Source of the DNA: an uncultured Faecalibacterium sp.
Lineage (GTDB): Bacteria; Bacillota; Clostridia; Oscillospirales; Ruminococcaceae
Direction: 5' to 3'
DNA length: 26,238 nt
NCBI GenBank assembly: GCA_934518555.1
Contig: CAKSXW010000024.1
Coordinates: forward strand, 1 to 26,238
Shown piece after piece: positions 23,378 to 26,238 of this stretch. Every line of letters starts with the position of its first letter. The first letter of the stretch is position 1. The position numbers were made by a program, and so were the translations under genes. Below the pieces are notes generated by a model. It did no database searches. It had not been told where the DNA came from and saw only the letters and a program-made list of their open reading frames with translations.

Positions 23378-25297
23378 ATGCGAAGCATTGCAAAGCTCAT
23401 GAAGGACTGGCAGTTCACCGGCCCGGAGGGCGTTACGGCGGCAGTGGAACTGCCCCACACCTGGAACGCCCAGGACGGCCAGGACGGCGGCAACGATTAT
23501 TGGCGGGGCTGCTGCACCTACCGCACCAGCTTTGCGGCTCCGGCTTACGACCCGGCCCAGCAGCAGGTCTGGCTGCAGTTTGAGGGCGTCAACGCCAGTG
23601 CCACCGTGCTGCTGAACGGCCAGAAGATCTGTGCCCACAACGGCGGCTACTCCACCTTCCGGGCCCACATCACGGACCTGCTCCAGGCTGAAAATGACCT
23701 GGTGGTGGAGGTGGACAACAGCGTCAACGATCGCATCTACCCCCAGAAGGCAGATTTCACCTTCTACGGCGGCATCTACCGGGATGTGAGCCTGCTGGTG
23801 GTCAGCAAGGACCATATCGCCTTGGGCCACTTTGGGGATACCGGGGTCAAGATCACCCCTGCCCTGAAAGAGGGCAGTGCCGACATCCTGGTGGAGACCC
23901 AGGTGGAAGGCCAGGGTACCGTTTTGGTGGAGCTGCTGGACGCTGTGGGCAACCTGGTCGCCCAGGGCGAAGGCGAAAAGACCTCTCTCCATCTGGAAGC
24001 TCCCCATCTGTGGAACGGCGTGAAAGACCCCTACCTCTACACCTGCATCGTCCGTCTGGTAGAGGACGGCCAGCCGGTGGACGAAGTAATCACCAAGGTG
24101 GGCATCCGCAGCTTCTCGGTGGACGCCAAAAAGGGCTTTTTCCTCAACGGCAAGCCCTACCCCCTCCACGGTGTTTCCCGTCATCAGGACCGGAAGGGCC
24201 TGGGCAATGCCATCACCCGGGAGATGCACGATGAGGATATGGCTCTGATCCGGGAGCTGGGTGCCAACACCGTCCGGCTGGCCCACTACCAGCATGATCA
24301 GTATTTCTACGACCTGTGCGACCGGTACGGCATGGTGGTCTGGGCCGAGATCCCCTATATCTCGGAGCACCTGCCCAAGGGCCGGGAGAATACCATCAGC
24401 CAGATGAAAGAGCTGATCCACCAGAACTACAACCACCCTTCCATCGTCTGCTGGGGCGTGTCCAACGAGATCACCATCTCCACCAAGGACAAGGCAGATA
24501 TGCTGGATAACCACCGGGAGCTCAACGACCTGTGCCACAAGATGGACCCCACTCGCCTCACCACCCTGGCCTGCTACGCCATGTGCGGCCCCTTCAACCC
24601 GGTGGCCCATATCACGGACCTGGTGAGCTGGAACCTGTACCTGGGCTGGTATGTGCCGGGCCTGTTCCTGAATGACCTGTGGATGGACTTTTTCCATCTG
24701 GTATATCCCAAGCGTCCCCTGGGCTTCTCCGAGTACGGTGCCGAGGGAATGCCCAACCTTCACAGTGCTCACCCCCGTCGGGGCGACCACACCGAGGAAT
24801 ATCAGGCCAAGTACCACGAGTATATGCTGAAGTGCTTCGACCGTCACCCCTGGCTGTGGGCGACCCATGTGTGGAATATGTTCGACTTTGCAGCCGACGC
24901 CCGGGATCAGGGCGGCGAGCCGGGCATGAACCACAAGGGTCTTGTCACCTTTGACCGAAAGACCAAAAAGGACAGCTTCTACCTCTATAAAGCATGGTGG
25001 AGCGAGGAAAACTTCGTTCACATCTGCTCCAAGCGGTTCACCGACCGCACCGAGAAGGAGATCGAGGTCAAGGTCTACTCCAACCAGAAGGCCGTTACCC
25101 TGTATGCGGACGGCAAAAAGCTGGCAGAGCAGACCGGCGAGCATATCTTCAAATTCCGCGTGCCGCTGCACGGCAAGGTAGAGCTGAAAGCCGTTGCAGG
25201 CGACTGCATCGACACCGCCTGCTTCCGCAGCGTGGCGACCCCGAACCCCAGCTACAAGCTGGTAAAAACCAAGTCGAAGAGTGCGAACTGGGTCTGA
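23378..25297 (+). CDS. Glycoside hydrolase family 2 enzyme (beta-galactosidase/glucuronidase type)
   Basis: Retaining beta-glycosidase of GH2, 639 residues. Domain order: N-terminal sugar-binding jelly roll (about 20-185; YWRGCCTYRTSF, LNGQKICAHNGGYSTF, DFTFYGGIYRDVSL), an Ig-like domain to about 275, a TIM barrel (KGFFLNGKPYPLHGVSRHQD onward) and a short C-terminal beta domain. Acid/base is E364 in WGVSNEI and the nucleophile E452 in GFSEYGAEG. A segment MNHKGLVTFDRKTKKDSFYL is typical of small GH2 beta-galactosidases; its N-x-K also occurs in gut beta-glucuronidases, so substrate is not settled. No signal peptide, so cytoplasmic. ATG 23378 has AGGAGG (23366-23371); the frame is open upstream to 23204, but that part shows no GH2 similarity and no ribosome site. 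A small hairpin GGGCA/TGCCC (23335-23350) precedes the ribosome site. Confidence 0.93.
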   Translation: MRSIAKLMKDWQFTGPEGVTAAVELPHTWNAQDGQDGGNDYWRGCCTYRTSFAAPAYDPAQQQVWLQFEGVNASATVLLNGQKICAHNGGYSTFRAHITDLLQAENDLVVEVDNSVNDRIYPQKADFTFYGGIYRDVSLLVVSKDHIALGHFGDTGVKITPALKEGSADILVETQVEGQGTVLVELLDAVGNLVAQGEGEKTSLHLEAPHLWNGVKDPYLYTCIVRLVEDGQPVDEVITKVGIRSFSVDAKKGFFLNGKPYPLHGVSRHQDRKGLGNAITREMHDEDMALIRELGANTVRLAHYQHDQYFYDLCDRYGMVVWAEIPYISEHLPKGRENTISQMKELIHQNYNHPSIVCWGVSNEITISTKDKADMLDNHRELNDLCHKMDPTRLTTLACYAMCGPFNPVAHITDLVSWNLYLGWYVPGLFLNDLWMDFFHLVYPKRPLGFSEYGAEGMPNLHSAHPRRGDHTEEYQAKYHEYMLKCFDRHPWLWATHVWNMFDFAADARDQGGEPGMNHKGLVTFDRKTKKDSFYLYKAWWSEENFVHICSKRFTDRTEKEIEVKVYSNQKAVTLYADGKKLAEQTGEHIFKFRVPLHGKVELKAVAGDCIDTACFRSVATPNPSYKLVKTKSKSANWV

Positions 25298-25408
25298 GTA
25301 CCGGTCCACACCTTGGAATAAACTGCCGCTCTTTGAAAATGGCTGCGCCACAGCGGCCATGAAAAAGCCTGCGGCGATCGCTGACACACACAAGAAAAGG
25401 AGAACAAC

Positions 25409-26238
25409 ATGAAGAAGGGCAAGAAGAAAGGCTCTGGCGTTGTACTGTGGAGTATCCTTACGGTGCTTTTCACGGTAATGTTCGCCGGTGCCTGCATCGG
25501 TTCCAATCTGGCATTTGCCAGTGCACAGGCCGTGAACATCGCACTAAAGACCCCCACCCACAAGACCGTGGGCAAGGACGACAGTGCCGTGTATTACGAG
25601 AGTGATTTCAGCAGTGTGGAAGAGCTGGAAGCACACGATAAGGAGATCGCAGAGCAGCTTACCGGTGAGGGTGCTGTGCTGCTGAAGAACGATAACAATA
25701 CCCTGCCTCTGGCAGCAGGCAGCAAGGTGTCTACGCTCAGCCATTCCAGCGTGGACGTTGTTACCTGCGGTACCGGCTCTGCCGATATCGACACCTCCAA
25801 AGCACCCACATGGAAAGAGGCTCTGGAGGCCGTGGGCTTTGACGTGAACCCCGTGCTGTGGGACTTCTACACCAACGGTGCCGGCAAGGACTATGTCCGC
25901 TCTCCCGGCAAGGGTACCAGTCTGGGTGACCGCTCTGCATGGCATATCAATGAAGTGCCGGTCTCTCTGTACGGCACCAACGTCAAGGCTGCGGATGCGG
26001 CAGCCGGTGCAGACATCACCGATGTGCGCTCCAGCTTTGCCTCCTACGGCGATGCCGCGATCGTGATGCTCTCCCGTGTGGCCGGTGAGGGTGCTGATCT
26101 GGAGTACGGCGATTTTGTGGATGGCACCAATGTGCTGTCCCTGACCAACGAAGAAAAGGATATGCTGAAGATGGCCAAGGAGGAGTTTGCACGCACCATC
26201 GTGCTGATCAACTCCACCAACGCCATGGAGTGCGATTT
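25409..26238 (+). CDS. Membrane-anchored GH3 glycosidase, 5' part only
   Basis: Hand translation gives 276 codons from ATG 25409 (AAAAGGAG upstream) with no stop before the right edge. It begins with a Lys-rich head (MKKGKKKG) and one hydrophobic helix (about 11-38), either an uncleaved anchor or a signal peptide. Residues about 78-101 (AEQLTGEGAVLLKNDNNTLP) match the start of the GH3 C-terminal alpha/beta sandwich domain, and DAAIVMLSRVAGEGADLEYG plus RTIVLINSTNAMEC continue it. The normal GH3 order puts the TIM barrel first; here the sandwich domain comes first, as in the reversed-order beta-glucosidases known from rumen and gut Clostridia. The barrel with the nucleophile must lie beyond the window. 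The gene is 111 nt after the GH2 gene and could share its transcript. Likely a beta-glucosidase or xylosidase acting at the cell surface. Confidence 0.85.
   Translation, partial: MKKGKKKGSGVVLWSILTVLFTVMFAGACIGSNLAFASAQAVNIALKTPTHKTVGKDDSAVYYESDFSSVEELEAHDKEIAEQLTGEGAVLLKNDNNTLPLAAGSKVSTLSHSSVDVVTCGTGSADIDTSKAPTWKEALEAVGFDVNPVLWDFYTNGAGKDYVRSPGKGTSLGDRSAWHINEVPVSLYGTNVKAADAAAGADITDVRSSFASYGDAAIVMLSRVAGEGADLEYGDFVDGTNVLSLTNEEKDMLKMAKEEFARTIVLINSTNAMECD

Noticed and set aside
23318..25393. Very long leftward open frame (about 690 codons) opposite the GH2 gene
   Set aside because: GC-rich codon bias leaves the opposite strand free of stops; the protein is low in recognisable motifs, while the GH2 frame has all catalytic residues.
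1..26238. CRISPR arrays, tRNA or rRNA genes, intact insertion sequences
   Set aside because: Reading through the intergenic regions, I saw no regularly spaced repeats, cloverleaf-like sequences or transposase genes.

Overview
The window reads as chromosomal DNA of a low-oxygen gut Firmicute of the Oscillospiraceae (Faecalibacterium-like). This is inferred from the GC-rich, strongly biased codon use after about 6.5 kb, strong AGGAGG ribosome sites, and the style of several proteins (reversed-order GH3 glucosidase with an N-terminal anchor, Ser-rich lipoproteins with an SRRSFVK leader, large serine recombinase). The genus is an inference, not a proof.

Region 1 (1-6.35 kb) is a visibly more AT-rich acquired island. 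A leftward operon encodes a type I restriction subunit HsdR, one specificity subunit HsdS, and a nuclease-like protein of unknown role that runs off the left edge. No HsdM methylase is present inside the window. Divergent from hsdR is a large serine recombinase that has lost its middle and most of its C-terminal half.

Region 2 (6.4-8.5 kb) holds a LacI-type regulator overlapping a MATE-type exporter gene. The exporter appears to have an in-frame internal deletion.

Region 3 (8.5-17.3 kb) is an alpha-glucan locus: glycogen/maltodextrin phosphorylase (minus strand), a divergent AraC-type regulator, a MalR-like LacI repressor (minus strand) and, divergent from it, a three-gene operon of a glucose/maltose-type PTS EIICB, an EEP-superfamily phosphatase resembling maltose-6'-phosphate phosphatase (MapP), and 4-alpha-glucanotransferase (MalQ). 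Together these suggest the route: PTS uptake giving maltose-6'-P, dephosphorylation to maltose, disproportionation to longer glucans plus glucose, and phosphorolysis to glucose-1-P. The malR-PTS intergenic region carries good promoters for both directions and several GTGCAA/GTTGC operator-like repeats.

Region 4 (17.4-21.0 kb) is a polar amino-acid ABC transporter (ATPase, lipoprotein, two permeases) whose promoter is followed almost at once by an intrinsic terminator, suggesting attenuation.

Region 5 (21.1-23.2 kb) is a LytTR response regulator and a GHKL-type sensor kinase with an atypical ATP lid. Region 6 (23.4 kb to the right edge) has a GH2 glycosidase followed by the start of a membrane-anchored GH3 glucosidase that continues beyond the window. 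No rRNA, tRNA, CRISPR array or insertion sequence was recognised.
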